From Pseudomonadota bacterium (GTDB lineage: Bacteria > Myxococcota > Myxococcia > Myxococcales > Myxococcaceae), in the NCBI GenBank assembly GCA_023426545.1, contig JAFAAN010000140.1, positions 1-49,364 of the forward strand: 49,364 bases of DNA. The letters are read 5' to 3'. The translations under genes were made by a program, and so were the position numbers. Under the pieces are notes generated by a model. The model searched no databases. It worked only from the letters and a program-made list of their open reading frames with translations, and had not been told where the DNA came from. Of this stretch, positions 18,276 through 25,640 are shown piece by piece. Numbering within the stretch: the first letter of the stretch is position 1; each line of letters opens with the position of its first letter.

Positions 18276-19193
18276 GTGGCGGATGCTCCGGACCTGGGTG
18301 GTTACGAGGTGGTCGGCCGGTTGGCGGTGGGCGGCATGGCGGAGGTGTACCAGGCGAGAGCCCGGGTCACCACGCAGCGCTCACCGGGTGAACCGGACGA
18401 GATAGTCATCAAGCGTCTGCACCCGTCGTTCCGGAGCGACACCGCGTACGTCAAGGCCTTCGTCGACGAGGCGAAGCTGACGGTCCGCCTGCGCCATCCG
18501 AACATCGTCCGCACCTTCCGGCTGTTCAAGGCGGGGCCGGACTATCTGATGGTGCAGGAGCTCGTGAGTGGCCGGACGCTGGGCTACATGCAGGAGCTGC
18601 TGGTGAAGGCCGGCGCGGCGATGCCGCCCGAGTCCGCTTGCTACATCGCCTGGTGTCTGCTCAAGGCGCTGGACTACATCCACCGGGCCAAGGTGGGGGA
18701 GAACGGCGCCACCATCGTCCACCGCGACGTCAACCCGGCCAACCTGCTGCTGGGCGTCAACGGCGACGTGAAGCTCACCGACTTCGGTGTGGCGGAGGTG
18801 GAGGGGCTGATGCGGGGCGACTCCGGGGCGCTGCGCGGCACGTTGCCGTACATGAGCCCGGAGCAGGTGCTCGGCATGCCGGTGGACGCGCGCACGGATT
18901 TGTACGCGGTGGGCATCATCCTCTGGGAGCTGTGGTCGGGCCGCCGCCTCTTCGCGGGCGAGCACGAGGCGGAGCTGATGCACAAGGTGCGCGACGCGCG
19001 GGTGCCGCTCCTGTCGTCGGTGTCGCCGGACCTGCCGGACTACGCGGTGCAGGTGGCGCGCAAGGCGCTCTTCGCGGACCGTGCGCGGCGCTTCCAGACG
19101 GCGGCGGAGTTCCTCAAGGCGCTGGAGTCGCTGGCGCGGCGCGCGGGCTGGCCGCTGACAGTGGACGCGCTCCAGCCGCTGCTGGGTGGCTGA
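18276..19193 (+). CDS. Hanks-type serine/threonine protein kinase, kinase domain only
   Basis: 305 residues, essentially one cytoplasmic kinase domain with no membrane segment or sensor. Gly-rich loop LAVGGMAEVY (16-25), ATP-binding Lys46 (IVIKRLHP), alpha-C Glu65, HRD at 149-151, DFG at 169-171, and SPE in place of APE. The catalytic-loop Lys usually found in HRDxKPxN is Asn153 (HRDVNPANLL); many myxobacterial kinases deviate here. An insertion at residues 31-43 sits between the Gly loop and Lys46. It starts with GTG at 18276. The lipoprotein gene follows 1 bp after the stop, so the two are surely co-transcribed. Confidence 0.87.
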   Translation: MADAPDLGGYEVVGRLAVGGMAEVYQARARVTTQRSPGEPDEIVIKRLHPSFRSDTAYVKAFVDEAKLTVRLRHPNIVRTFRLFKAGPDYLMVQELVSGRTLGYMQELLVKAGAAMPPESACYIAWCLLKALDYIHRAKVGENGATIVHRDVNPANLLLGVNGDVKLTDFGVAEVEGLMRGDSGALRGTLPYMSPEQVLGMPVDARTDLYAVGIILWELWSGRRLFAGEHEAELMHKVRDARVPLLSSVSPDLPDYAVQVARKALFADRARRFQTAAEFLKALESLARRAGWPLTVDALQPLLGG

Positions 19194-19194
19194 G

Positions 19195-19674
19195 ATGCGC
19201 TCGCGCCGCGCCGTCATCTGGGGGCTGCTGGCCAGCGGGCTGGTGTCCGGGTGCCTGGGCTCGGTGCCCTTCCGGCCGCGCGCTTATGACGAAGCGGTGC
19301 GCGTGCTGGGCTTCCAGGTGGACTTCCAGCAGGACGGCACCGGCGTGCTGGACCTGGACCTGGAGGTGCGCAACCCCGCCTCGGACGCGGCCACGCTGGC
19401 CGCCGTGGACTTCACGCTGTGGGTGGACGGGCGCCGCGTGGCGGTGGGGACGCAGCAGGTGGCGGAGCCCCTGGCCGCGGACGGCAGCGCTCCGCTGCGC
19501 GTGCTCTTCCCGCTGGCCAGCGCGCGCGCCACGGGGGGGCCGGAGCCGGTGCACCGGCGCGTGCAGGTGCAGGGCGGCGTGGTGCTGCGCTTCGGTGGCA
19601 CCGAGCGGCGGGCGCCCTTCCAGGCTGAGCGTGTGCTGCCACTGGCCTGGGTGCCACCGCTGGAAGGGGACTGA
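19195..19674 (+). CDS. Lipoprotein with a WHy/LEA-14-type domain
   Basis: 159 residues. Signal peptide with lipobox LVSGC (Cys20). The mature region VLDLDLEVRNPASDAATLAAVDFTLWVDGRRV has the layout of a WHy (water stress and hypersensitive response) domain: strand, NP motif, strand, then GxxxV. Function of bacterial WHy lipoproteins is poorly defined. The ATG at 19195 lies one base after the kinase stop, giving tight coupling. A second lipoprotein with a similar domain is encoded at 31972-32802. Confidence 0.72.
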   Translation: MRSRRAVIWGLLASGLVSGCLGSVPFRPRAYDEAVRVLGFQVDFQQDGTGVLDLDLEVRNPASDAATLAAVDFTLWVDGRRVAVGTQQVAEPLAADGSAPLRVLFPLASARATGGPEPVHRRVQVQGGVVLRFGGTERRAPFQAERVLPLAWVPPLEGD

Positions 19675-19772
19675 GGCCGCCGGCCCGCGCCCATGGGGCG
19701 GCCTTTACCCAGGCGGCGTCACGGGGGCATGTCCGTTGCTGCTGGCGGGTGAGACGTGTCAGCCTGCCCGCT

Positions 19773-20342
19773 ATGTCGCTTTTCCGACAATGGATGATTC
19801 CCGTCTCCCTGTCCCTGCTGGCGCCCGCCAGCGTGCCGGCCGCGGAGAAGCCGGCCCCCGAGCCGCAGGCCAGCGCGCGCAAGGTGGACCCGACGAAGGC
19901 GCAGACGGAGGACTGGCTGCGCGAGCACATCGAGGCGTGGAACGACTCGGAGGTGCACGTCACGGTGAAGGACTGCCGCATCATGGTGCTGGACAAGGCC
20001 CGTGAGCGGACGGAGATCGTCGACCTGCGCGGGTTGCTGCTGCCCATCGAGGTCATCCGCCTCAACAACGGGAATGACGCGACCGTGCGGCTCCGCGTGA
20101 AGCAGAAGCACACGGGGACGTACTCCATGTTCCGCAAGTGCAGCGCGGAGAACCGCTACTGCGCGGAGCCGACGGGCAAGTTCCAGAGCCTGCCCTACGT
20201 GGACCTCTCCGTGACGTCGGTGCGGGACTTCGTCCCCGGGCGGCAGACGGACGTCGACAAGAGCCAGCGCCTGGAGCGGGCGCTCGAACACTACTCGCGG
20301 CTGTGTGGAGCGATGGAAGATGCGCGCAACCGGCTCTTCTAG
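19773..20342 (+). CDS. Exported protein of unknown function
   Basis: 189 residues. Signal peptide MSLFRQWMIPVSLSLLAPASVPAAE with a likely cleavage after the Ala-Ala pair. The mature part has VHVTVKDCRIMVLDKARERTEIVDLRGLLLP, then a Cys-containing loop (RKCSAENRYC) that could form a disulfide, and a helical C-terminus. No family recognised. Start 19773 was preferred over the upstream frame because it opens the signal peptide. Its last 23 bases overlap the next gene, which suggests a functional pair. Confidence 0.65.
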   Translation: MSLFRQWMIPVSLSLLAPASVPAAEKPAPEPQASARKVDPTKAQTEDWLREHIEAWNDSEVHVTVKDCRIMVLDKARERTEIVDLRGLLLPIEVIRLNNGNDATVRLRVKQKHTGTYSMFRKCSAENRYCAEPTGKFQSLPYVDLSVTSVRDFVPGRQTDVDKSQRLERALEHYSRLCGAMEDARNRLF

Positions 20343-21186
20343 GCTCGGCGCGGCGGGGCTCGCGGCGTTGCTCCTCTCCCAGGCGGGGTGCAGCACCACC
20401 TCCGAGTATGTCCGCGGAGAGCGCCTGCGCGAGGCCAACCTGGGGGAGTCGTTCGTCGACACCCTGGAGGCCGTCGTGGACGCGTCCTACGTGGGCCGTG
20501 TCGCGGTGAAGCGCACCACCTGCTCCGAGATTTCCACCGAGTTCAGCAAGAAGCGCATCGACACGACGACCAGCCCGCCCATGGGCTCCCTGGTCCTGGG
20601 GCTCGCGATGCTGGGCGGCGGCCTCCTCCTGGTGTCGCAGGCCGGGGGCTCCTCCGATGACGACGGCCTGGACCTCACCATGGCGCTCGGGCTGTCGCTA
20701 TCGCTGGCCTCCATCTACCCGCTGGTGACGGCCCTCACCGACGAGGACGTCAGCAGCGAGGAGTTCGCCACCGGCGAGGTCGAGGAGGAGCGCTCCCGGC
20801 GCTGCGATGAGCGGACCTTCGCGCTCAAGGGACCGCTCCATTGGAGCGTCGCCCTGGGGGCCGCGCGGCGCACCGGCCGCACCGGAGAGGACGGCTCGGC
20901 GCCGCTGCGGCAGCCGCTGAGCGAGCTGGTGGAGGAGGCCATCACCGACGAGGCCAGCGTCCGTCAGCTCGTCGCGGGACGGGGTGTGGGTTTCCGGCTG
21001 GAGTTCGAGCGTGCCCCGGCGGCGGACCTCCGGCTCGACTCCAAGGCCCTGCCGGACGCGTACTTCCGGCGATTCGCGGACCGGTACGGGCGGCAGCTCG
21101 GAGGCAGCGAGCGCGCCCGCTTCGAGAACTGCGAGCTGATTGGGAAGTCCGCGCGCGAGACCCTGGAGTGCTACTGGTCCCAGTAG
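20320..21186 (+). CDS. Lipoprotein with two hydrophobic segments, unknown
   Basis: 288 residues. Lipoprotein signal ending SQAGC (Cys24). Two adjacent glycine/leucine-rich segments at about residues 95-115 and 120-145 (LVLGLAMLGGGLLLVSQ and MALGLSLSLASIYPLV) could be a membrane hairpin, unusual for a simple lipoprotein. The C-terminal half is soluble, with FRLEFERAPAADLRL and a terminal Cys pair. Start 20320 was chosen because GGAG precedes it by about 9 bases; it overlaps the 3' end of the previous gene by 23 bp. Family not recognised. Confidence 0.65.
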   Translation: MRATGSSRLGAAGLAALLLSQAGCSTTSEYVRGERLREANLGESFVDTLEAVVDASYVGRVAVKRTTCSEISTEFSKKRIDTTTSPPMGSLVLGLAMLGGGLLLVSQAGGSSDDDGLDLTMALGLSLSLASIYPLVTALTDEDVSSEEFATGEVEEERSRRCDERTFALKGPLHWSVALGAARRTGRTGEDGSAPLRQPLSELVEEAITDEASVRQLVAGRGVGFRLEFERAPAADLRLDSKALPDAYFRRFADRYGRQLGGSERARFENCELIGKSARETLECYWSQ

Positions 21187-21220
21187 CGCGCGGGGCCGGG
21201 CGCCGCGGTGGCTTGCGGCC

Positions 21221-22591
21221 TCAGCCCTTGAGCGAGGCCTGCTCCTCCCGGCCGGGCTCGCGCGACAGGCCCTCGCGCCCCTCCACGGGCTTGCCGTCCT
21301 TGGTGGTGATGCCCGACTTCACGCGCGAAATCCGCACGCGGTCGATGCGGGGGCCTTCCTTGGAGGCCACGACGAACTGCCAGCCGCTGTAGGCGAAGCG
21401 CTCGCCCACGTCCGGCAGGTGGCCCGCCATGGAGGAGAGGAAGCCGCCCAGCGTGTCGAAGTCGCCCTCCGGCAGGGGGAAGCCGAAGGTCTGCGTGAAG
21501 GTGTCCACCTCCAACGCGGCGTCCACCAGGAAGCTGCCGTCGGCGAGCTTCTCCACCTGCTTCTCCTCCACCTCGAACTCGTCGCCGATGTCGCCGACGA
21601 TTTCGCGGAGGATGTCCTCCAGCGTCACCACGCCCATGAAGCCGCCGTATTCGTCGACGACGATGGCCATGTGGATCTTCTGCTTCTGCATGTCCCGCAG
21701 CAGGTCGCCGATGGGCTTCATCCACGGCACGAAGTGCGCGGGGCGGATGATGTCGTGCAGGACGATGAGCTCGGGGTGCTGGAGCAGGGGGATGATGTCA
21801 CGCGCGTGCAGCACACCGATGATGTGGTCCACGTCGTCCCGGTACACGGGGATGCGCGAGTGGTTCTCCTCGGCCAGCAGGCGCAGCAGCTCCTCCGGGG
21901 TGACGGTGATGTCCACCGTCACGACCTCCGTGCGCGGCACCATGACGTCGCGGCAGCGCTTGTCGGACAGCTCGAAGATGGAGCGAATGAGCTGCGGGGC
22001 GCTCTTGTCGACCTCGTTCTTCGCGGCCTGGGCGGCCAGCAGCTTCTCCAGCTCCTCCAGCGGCGGGGGCGGGGGCTCGAAGCGCAGCGTGCGGCCGACG
22101 GTGCGCGCCATTACGTTGAGGACGACCATGGTCACGCGCATGGGGGGATACAGCACGGCCACCAGCAGCGACACCAGGCCGGACAGCCGCAGCGCCCAGC
22201 GCTCGGGGCTGCCGTTGGCCAGCCCGCGCAGGGTGACGTCCAGCAGCGTGGCGAGCACGCCCACCAGCAGCGCGCCCGCGGTGACGGTGGCCAGCTGCAG
22301 CCAGGCTGTCTCGCCGTAGCGGCTGAAGTCCAGCATGCGCGGCGGGACGAAGGCGCCAATGGCCGCGGCGAGGAAGCCGCTGAGGACCATCCCCAGGCGG
22401 AGCGCCGTGGCCACGGGCTCACGGTCTGTCTTGTGGCGAAGCACCCGGCGGGTGGCGCGGCCGGGCTGCGCGTTCGCCAGTTCCTGTGCGCGCAGGTCGG
22501 ACACACCGTAGAGCGCGGACTCCGCGGCGGCGACGAGCGCCCTGACGAAACACAGTGCCAGGCAGGCGACCCAGAGGGTCCAGGTAGGCAT
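21221..22591 (-). CDS. CNNM-domain/CBS-domain membrane protein (hemolysin C / CorC-like family)
   Basis: 456 residues. The N-terminal CNNM (DUF21) region has membrane segments at about residues 3-25, 65-90, 100-125 and 135-160. It is followed by a pair of CBS domains (about 215-340: VMVPRTEVVTVDI, HSRIPVYRDDVDHIIGVLHARD, MAIVVDEYGGFMGVVTLEDILREIVGDI) and a CorC_HlyC/transporter-associated C-terminal domain. Members are implicated in magnesium or cobalt efflux despite the hemolysin label. A C-terminal tail after about residue 430 is charged. Divergent from the CpaC-like gene. The start ATG at 22591 opens the first membrane helix. Confidence 0.88.
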   Translation of the reverse strand: MPTWTLWVACLALCFVRALVAAAESALYGVSDLRAQELANAQPGRATRRVLRHKTDREPVATALRLGMVLSGFLAAAIGAFVPPRMLDFSRYGETAWLQLATVTAGALLVGVLATLLDVTLRGLANGSPERWALRLSGLVSLLVAVLYPPMRVTMVVLNVMARTVGRTLRFEPPPPPLEELEKLLAAQAAKNEVDKSAPQLIRSIFELSDKRCRDVMVPRTEVVTVDITVTPEELLRLLAEENHSRIPVYRDDVDHIIGVLHARDIIPLLQHPELIVLHDIIRPAHFVPWMKPIGDLLRDMQKQKIHMAIVVDEYGGFMGVVTLEDILREIVGDIGDEFEVEEKQVEKLADGSFLVDAALEVDTFTQTFGFPLPEGDFDTLGGFLSSMAGHLPDVGERFAYSGWQFVVASKEGPRIDRVRISRVKSGITTKDGKPVEGREGLSREPGREEQASLKG

Positions 22592-22645
22592 AGAGCTCTG
22601 TTCTTATCCCGTGCTAAGGGTCCACACCACTGCGCTGGAGCCCTG

Positions 22646-23428
22646 ATGTCCGCTCGCATGTACGCCCTTGGAGCACTCCTGGCCTTCCTCGTCCCGGCGC
22701 TCGCAGGCGCATGGCCGGTGGACCTGGTCGTCCCCCTGGAGCCCGGGAAGGAGCGCTTCCACAAGCTCGACACCGTGGACTGGGTCCAGGTGGCGGATGC
22801 CTCCGTGGCGGAGGCGGAGCTGCTGCCCGGGAGCAATGAGCTGTTGCTCACGGGGCAGAAGGAGGGGCGGACGCTGCTCCTGCTGTACGCCGGCGGGCGC
22901 TTCGCCGTGTGGCGCCTCGTCGTGGGCGCCCCGCCGCCGGAGGACCCCGCACCGCGGCTGGCGGCGGCGAGCAAGGCATGTCCGGACCTGAAGGTGGCGA
23001 GCGGCGCCGACCGCTCCCTCAGCGCTTCGGTGAAGGACTCCGCGTGCAGGCTGGCGCTGCTGGAGCTGCTGAAGACGGACGCCTATGTGGCCCGGGAGCT
23101 GGAGTTGACCTTCGACGTGAGCATCCTCCAGGAGCAGCTCGGCTCGCTGGGGGAGGGGCTCCAGCCGCTGGGCCTGGAGGTCCGCTACAGCGGCGCGGGC
23201 GTGGTGGTGTCGGGCTCGGCCACGACAGAGGGGCACCGCAAGGCGCTGTGGGAGCTGTTCCACCGCTCCGTGGGCCGGGTGCCGCTGGACGACCAGATTC
23301 AGGCGTCGAAGCCGCCCGAGCCCCCCGCCGCCGCGGGCGCGCCGGACGCGGCCACGCCAGCGGTGGCGCCGGAGCGCGAGATTCCGGTGGAGGTGTTGCC
23401 TCCGCCGAAAAAGCCGCGCAAGCGCTGA
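22646..23428 (+). CDS. Exported protein with a CpaC-type pilus/secretin N-terminal domain
   Basis: 260 residues. Signal peptide to about residue 22 (SARMYALGALLAFLVPALAGA). Residues 25-90 (VDLVVPLEPGKERFHKLDTV then VADASVAEAELLPGSNELLLTGQKEGRTLLLL) match the pattern of the N-terminal domain of CpaC/RcpA secretins. The rest contains two BON-like halves (LEVRYSGAGVVVSGSATTEGHRKAL) and a Pro/Ala-rich, basic tail ending KKPRKR. There is no secretin pore domain. The ATG at 22646 follows CTGGAG. It probably serves as an accessory to a pilus or secretion secretin elsewhere. Confidence 0.75.
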   Translation: MSARMYALGALLAFLVPALAGAWPVDLVVPLEPGKERFHKLDTVDWVQVADASVAEAELLPGSNELLLTGQKEGRTLLLLYAGGRFAVWRLVVGAPPPEDPAPRLAAASKACPDLKVASGADRSLSASVKDSACRLALLELLKTDAYVARELELTFDVSILQEQLGSLGEGLQPLGLEVRYSGAGVVVSGSATTEGHRKALWELFHRSVGRVPLDDQIQASKPPEPPAAAGAPDAATPAVAPEREIPVEVLPPPKKPRKR

Positions 23429-23531
23429 GCCCGCGGCCTTGGCGCGGGGCGGGCATGCGGTATGACGGGAGGCTTCCTGACTTCGCCGCGGCGCGCGTGC
23501 CGGCCGCGGTCGCTTCCCGTGGAGGAGCCTG

Positions 23532-24527
23532 ATGCGTTTGGCAGTCCGGTTGACCGCGAAGGCGTGGGGATGGACCCTGGCGCTGTTGATGCCCCTGGCG
23601 GCGTCCGCGCAGTTCGATGAGCTGGATTCCTTCCCGTCCGCCGAGCCCGAGCGCGGCTGCCCGAAGCGCCCGGACGTGGTGCCCTTCACGGCGCGCAACC
23701 TGGTGGGGCTCGCGGGCTCTGGCTGGCTGGCGCATCAGACCGTCATCCCAGAGGCGAAGGACCGCTTCTTCCCGGAGGGCGAGCGCGACCGCTCCGGCGT
23801 GAAGCTGGTGCCCGAAGAAGACGTCCGCAAGCTGGGCGCGCCGGACCCGTCGGTGCCGTTGTGGGTGTTCGGCAAGGCGGACGCGGCGCCCTGCCGGGCG
23901 GTGCCGGTGACGTGGTGGGCGGTGCGCATGGGCACGGACGCGGACCGCAAGACGTACCTCATGGCCGAGCTGCAAGTGGACTGCGAGGTGCTGCCGCCAG
24001 GCCGGCTGTCGGGCACGCCGGTGGCCCTGCGCCAGAAGGACGCGCCCACGGGCTGCAAGCTGCGCCGCTCCGACGACAGCTCCACCAGCGAAGACGGCCG
24101 GGGCCTGCCGCTGGACCTGTCGGACGTGCTGCCCGTGCGCGCGTGCGAGGCGCCGGAGTGCTCGCGCAAGTGGGAGCTCTTCAGCAGCCGGTGGGATGAC
24201 GGCAGCGCCGTGTTCGACCTGGTGGTGTCGTGGATGCGGCGCGATGGGAAGAAGGACCCCTGCGAGTGGGCCACGGAGGACCATGCCGCGCTGCTGCTGC
24301 GCCCGGTGGGCGCGCTGGCCCCAGTACCCCTGCGCTCCGGCGGCGCGTACTTCGGCGCCCTGTACGACAGCACGGGGCTGCGCACGGTGCTCAGCCGCAA
24401 CCTGGGCGTGCTCAACGTCCACGACGCCGCGAAGCCGAAGGTAGCGCCGAAGGCGGTGCGCTACGGCAGCCCGACCGAGGAGGAGCTGCTGCACGCGAAG
24501 CGCACGCTGTCGCCATGTAGACAATAG
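23532..24527 (+). CDS. Exported protein of unknown function, Cys-rich
   Basis: 331 residues. Signal peptide MRLAVRLTAKAWGWTLALLM ... ASA, then the mature protein from about QFDELDSF. Contains at least eight Cys, spaced through the protein (ERGCPKR, PCRAVPV, VDCEVLP, TGCKLRR, RACEAPEC, PCEW, SPCR), suggesting disulfides in an envelope or secreted protein. No enzymatic motif recognised. The ATG at 23532 follows GGAGGAGCCTG. It ends 74 bp before the type VI-like cassette; co-transcription cannot be excluded, but hairpins lie in between. Confidence 0.65.
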   Translation: MRLAVRLTAKAWGWTLALLMPLAASAQFDELDSFPSAEPERGCPKRPDVVPFTARNLVGLAGSGWLAHQTVIPEAKDRFFPEGERDRSGVKLVPEEDVRKLGAPDPSVPLWVFGKADAAPCRAVPVTWWAVRMGTDADRKTYLMAELQVDCEVLPPGRLSGTPVALRQKDAPTGCKLRRSDDSSTSEDGRGLPLDLSDVLPVRACEAPECSRKWELFSSRWDDGSAVFDLVVSWMRRDGKKDPCEWATEDHAALLLRPVGALAPVPLRSGGAYFGALYDSTGLRTVLSRNLGVLNVHDAAKPKVAPKAVRYGSPTEEELLHAKRTLSPCRQ

Positions 24528-24547
24528 GGAGGTGTCGGGGGTGAGTC

Positions 24548-24563
24548 TCCGGTGAGAACCGGA
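24548..24563 (+). terminator. Small hairpin with GNRA-type GAGA loop after the exported-protein gene
   Basis: TCCGGT (24548-24553), loop GAGA, ACCGGA (24558-24563). Six perfect pairs closed by a GNRA tetraloop, 20 bases after the stop at 24527. No T-run follows, so it is either a weak terminator, an mRNA-stabilising 3' end, or part of the structured leader of the next gene. Confidence 0.35.
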
Positions 24564-24570
24564 AGATGAT

Positions 24571-24596
24571 CCCCTCCGTTGTGGCCAGAGGAGGGG
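24571..24596 (+). promoter_or_regulatory. Hairpin that would mask the ribosome binding site of the PAAR-like gene
   Basis: CCCCTCC (24571-24577) can pair with GGAGGGG (24590-24596) over a 12-base loop. The second arm is the Shine-Dalgarno region (GAGGAGGGGGAG) of the gene starting at 24602. In the folded state ribosome access should be blocked. This is seen in sequence only; whether it acts as a switch is inference. Confidence 0.4.
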
Positions 24597-24601
24597 GAGC
24601 C

Positions 24602-25066
24602 ATGGCCAATACGGTGGGCGTCAACAAGATGTCCGTGGTGACCCGGGACTCCAACGGTGTGTCCGTGGCGTTTCCGGATGTCTGCAAGACGCCCAGCCCG
24701 TCGGGCCCCGTTCCCCTGCCGTACCCGAACGTTGCGCGCTCCGCCGATGCGGCCCAGGGCAGCAAGACGGTGAAGGTCGAGGGGAATCCCTTGTGTGTGA
24801 AGGACTCCAACTTCAGCACCAGCACGGGGGATGAGCCCGGAACGGCGGGGGGCGGCGTCGTCTCTGGCAAGACGAAGGGCAAGGCCGAGTTCGTCAACTT
24901 CTCCTTCGACGTGCAGGTCGAGGGGAAGAACGTGGCGAGGGCGTTGGACTTGATGCTGCACAACGACAAGAACACGCCGCCGTTTCCACTGATGCAGCCG
25001 CCAGTCGTTGCGGTCAGCCAGGGCTCCGGCAGGTGCAACTGTCTGGTTTGCGAGAAAGAGATGTAA
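24602..25066 (+). CDS. PAAR-like (DUF4150) type VI secretion tip protein
   Basis: 154 residues. Begins MANTVGVNKMSVVTRDSNGV; the typical DUF4150 features follow: AFPDVCKTPSPSGPVPLPYPN, then ASKT-like AAQGSKTVKVEGNPLCVKDS with a later GDEPGTAGGGVVS. DUF4150 proteins replace PAAR proteins as the sharpened tip of the type VI spike and carry effectors. The C-terminus NCLVCEKEM has a CxxC and may bind metal. The ATG has a very strong ribosome binding site (AGGAGGGGGAG) that lies inside a possible hairpin. First gene of the effector cassette; no spike or sheath gene is in the window. Confidence 0.85.
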   Translation: MANTVGVNKMSVVTRDSNGVSVAFPDVCKTPSPSGPVPLPYPNVARSADAAQGSKTVKVEGNPLCVKDSNFSTSTGDEPGTAGGGVVSGKTKGKAEFVNFSFDVQVEGKNVARALDLMLHNDKNTPPFPLMQPPVVAVSQGSGRCNCLVCEKEM

Positions 25067-25086
25067 CGACAGCGGCGGGGGGGGCC

Positions 25087-25624
25087 ATGGCTTCACACGA
25101 ACACGATGCCGGGCGCTCGCCTCCTCGGGTGGAGGAGCCCATCCACGGAACCCTCATCGGCCAGGTCGTCGGATGGGGACGAAGAGGCACGGTGCAGGTG
25201 GACTTCGAGGGCAACCGGCATGGGCCGCTGGAGGCCCGGCTCGCGCTCGCGGTGGATGAGGCCACGTTGCTTCGGGCCATCGAGGCACGGCAGGAGGCGG
25301 TGCTCTGCTTCGAGCGGGGCGCGCCGACGCGCCCCATCATCCTCGGCTTGCTGGCGCAGCGCAGTGAGACGCCCCTCCTGGATTCCATGCTCGAAGCGCC
25401 AGAGGACGCGCGCGAGGAGGGGGGAGGTCGCCATCGTCGCCAATGGGCAGCAGGTCCCCATCGAGGGGCTTCTGGACGGTGCCACCGAAGAACTGGAGCT
25501 TCGCTGTGGCAGGTCCAGTCTGGTCCTCCGGCGCAATGGACAGATTCTGCTTCGAGGCGAGCACGTGCTCGTCGACGCGGGGCAGGTGCTGCGCCTTCGG
25601 GGTGGCAAGACGCAGATCAACTAG
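25087..25624 (+). pseudogene. DUF6484-family type VI-associated protein, frameshifted at a G6 run
   Basis: Two frames together make one DUF6484-like protein. The first runs from ATG 25087 (MASHEHDAGRSPPRVEEPIHG, then GRRGTVQVDFEGN, FERGAPTRPIILGLL) to DAREE. The second takes over at the GGGGGG of 25419-25424 (EVAIVANGQQVPIEG, then LELRCGRSSLVLRRNGQ, LRLRGGKTQIN). Removing one G restores a single frame of about 178 residues. A G8 run (25077-25084) lies two bases before the ATG. Homopolymer sequencing error, true mutation or slippage-controlled expression are all possible. DUF6484 proteins accompany PAAR-like and TIGR02270 genes in secretion cassettes; the role is unknown. Confidence 0.65.
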
Positions 25625-25640
25625 GCGGGGGCATGACCTG

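Noticed and set aside
21140..22640. Long plus-strand frame opposite the CNNM/CBS gene
   Set aside because: Mirrors the CBS-domain gene on the other strand; only its distal part is the real CpaC-like gene starting at 22646.
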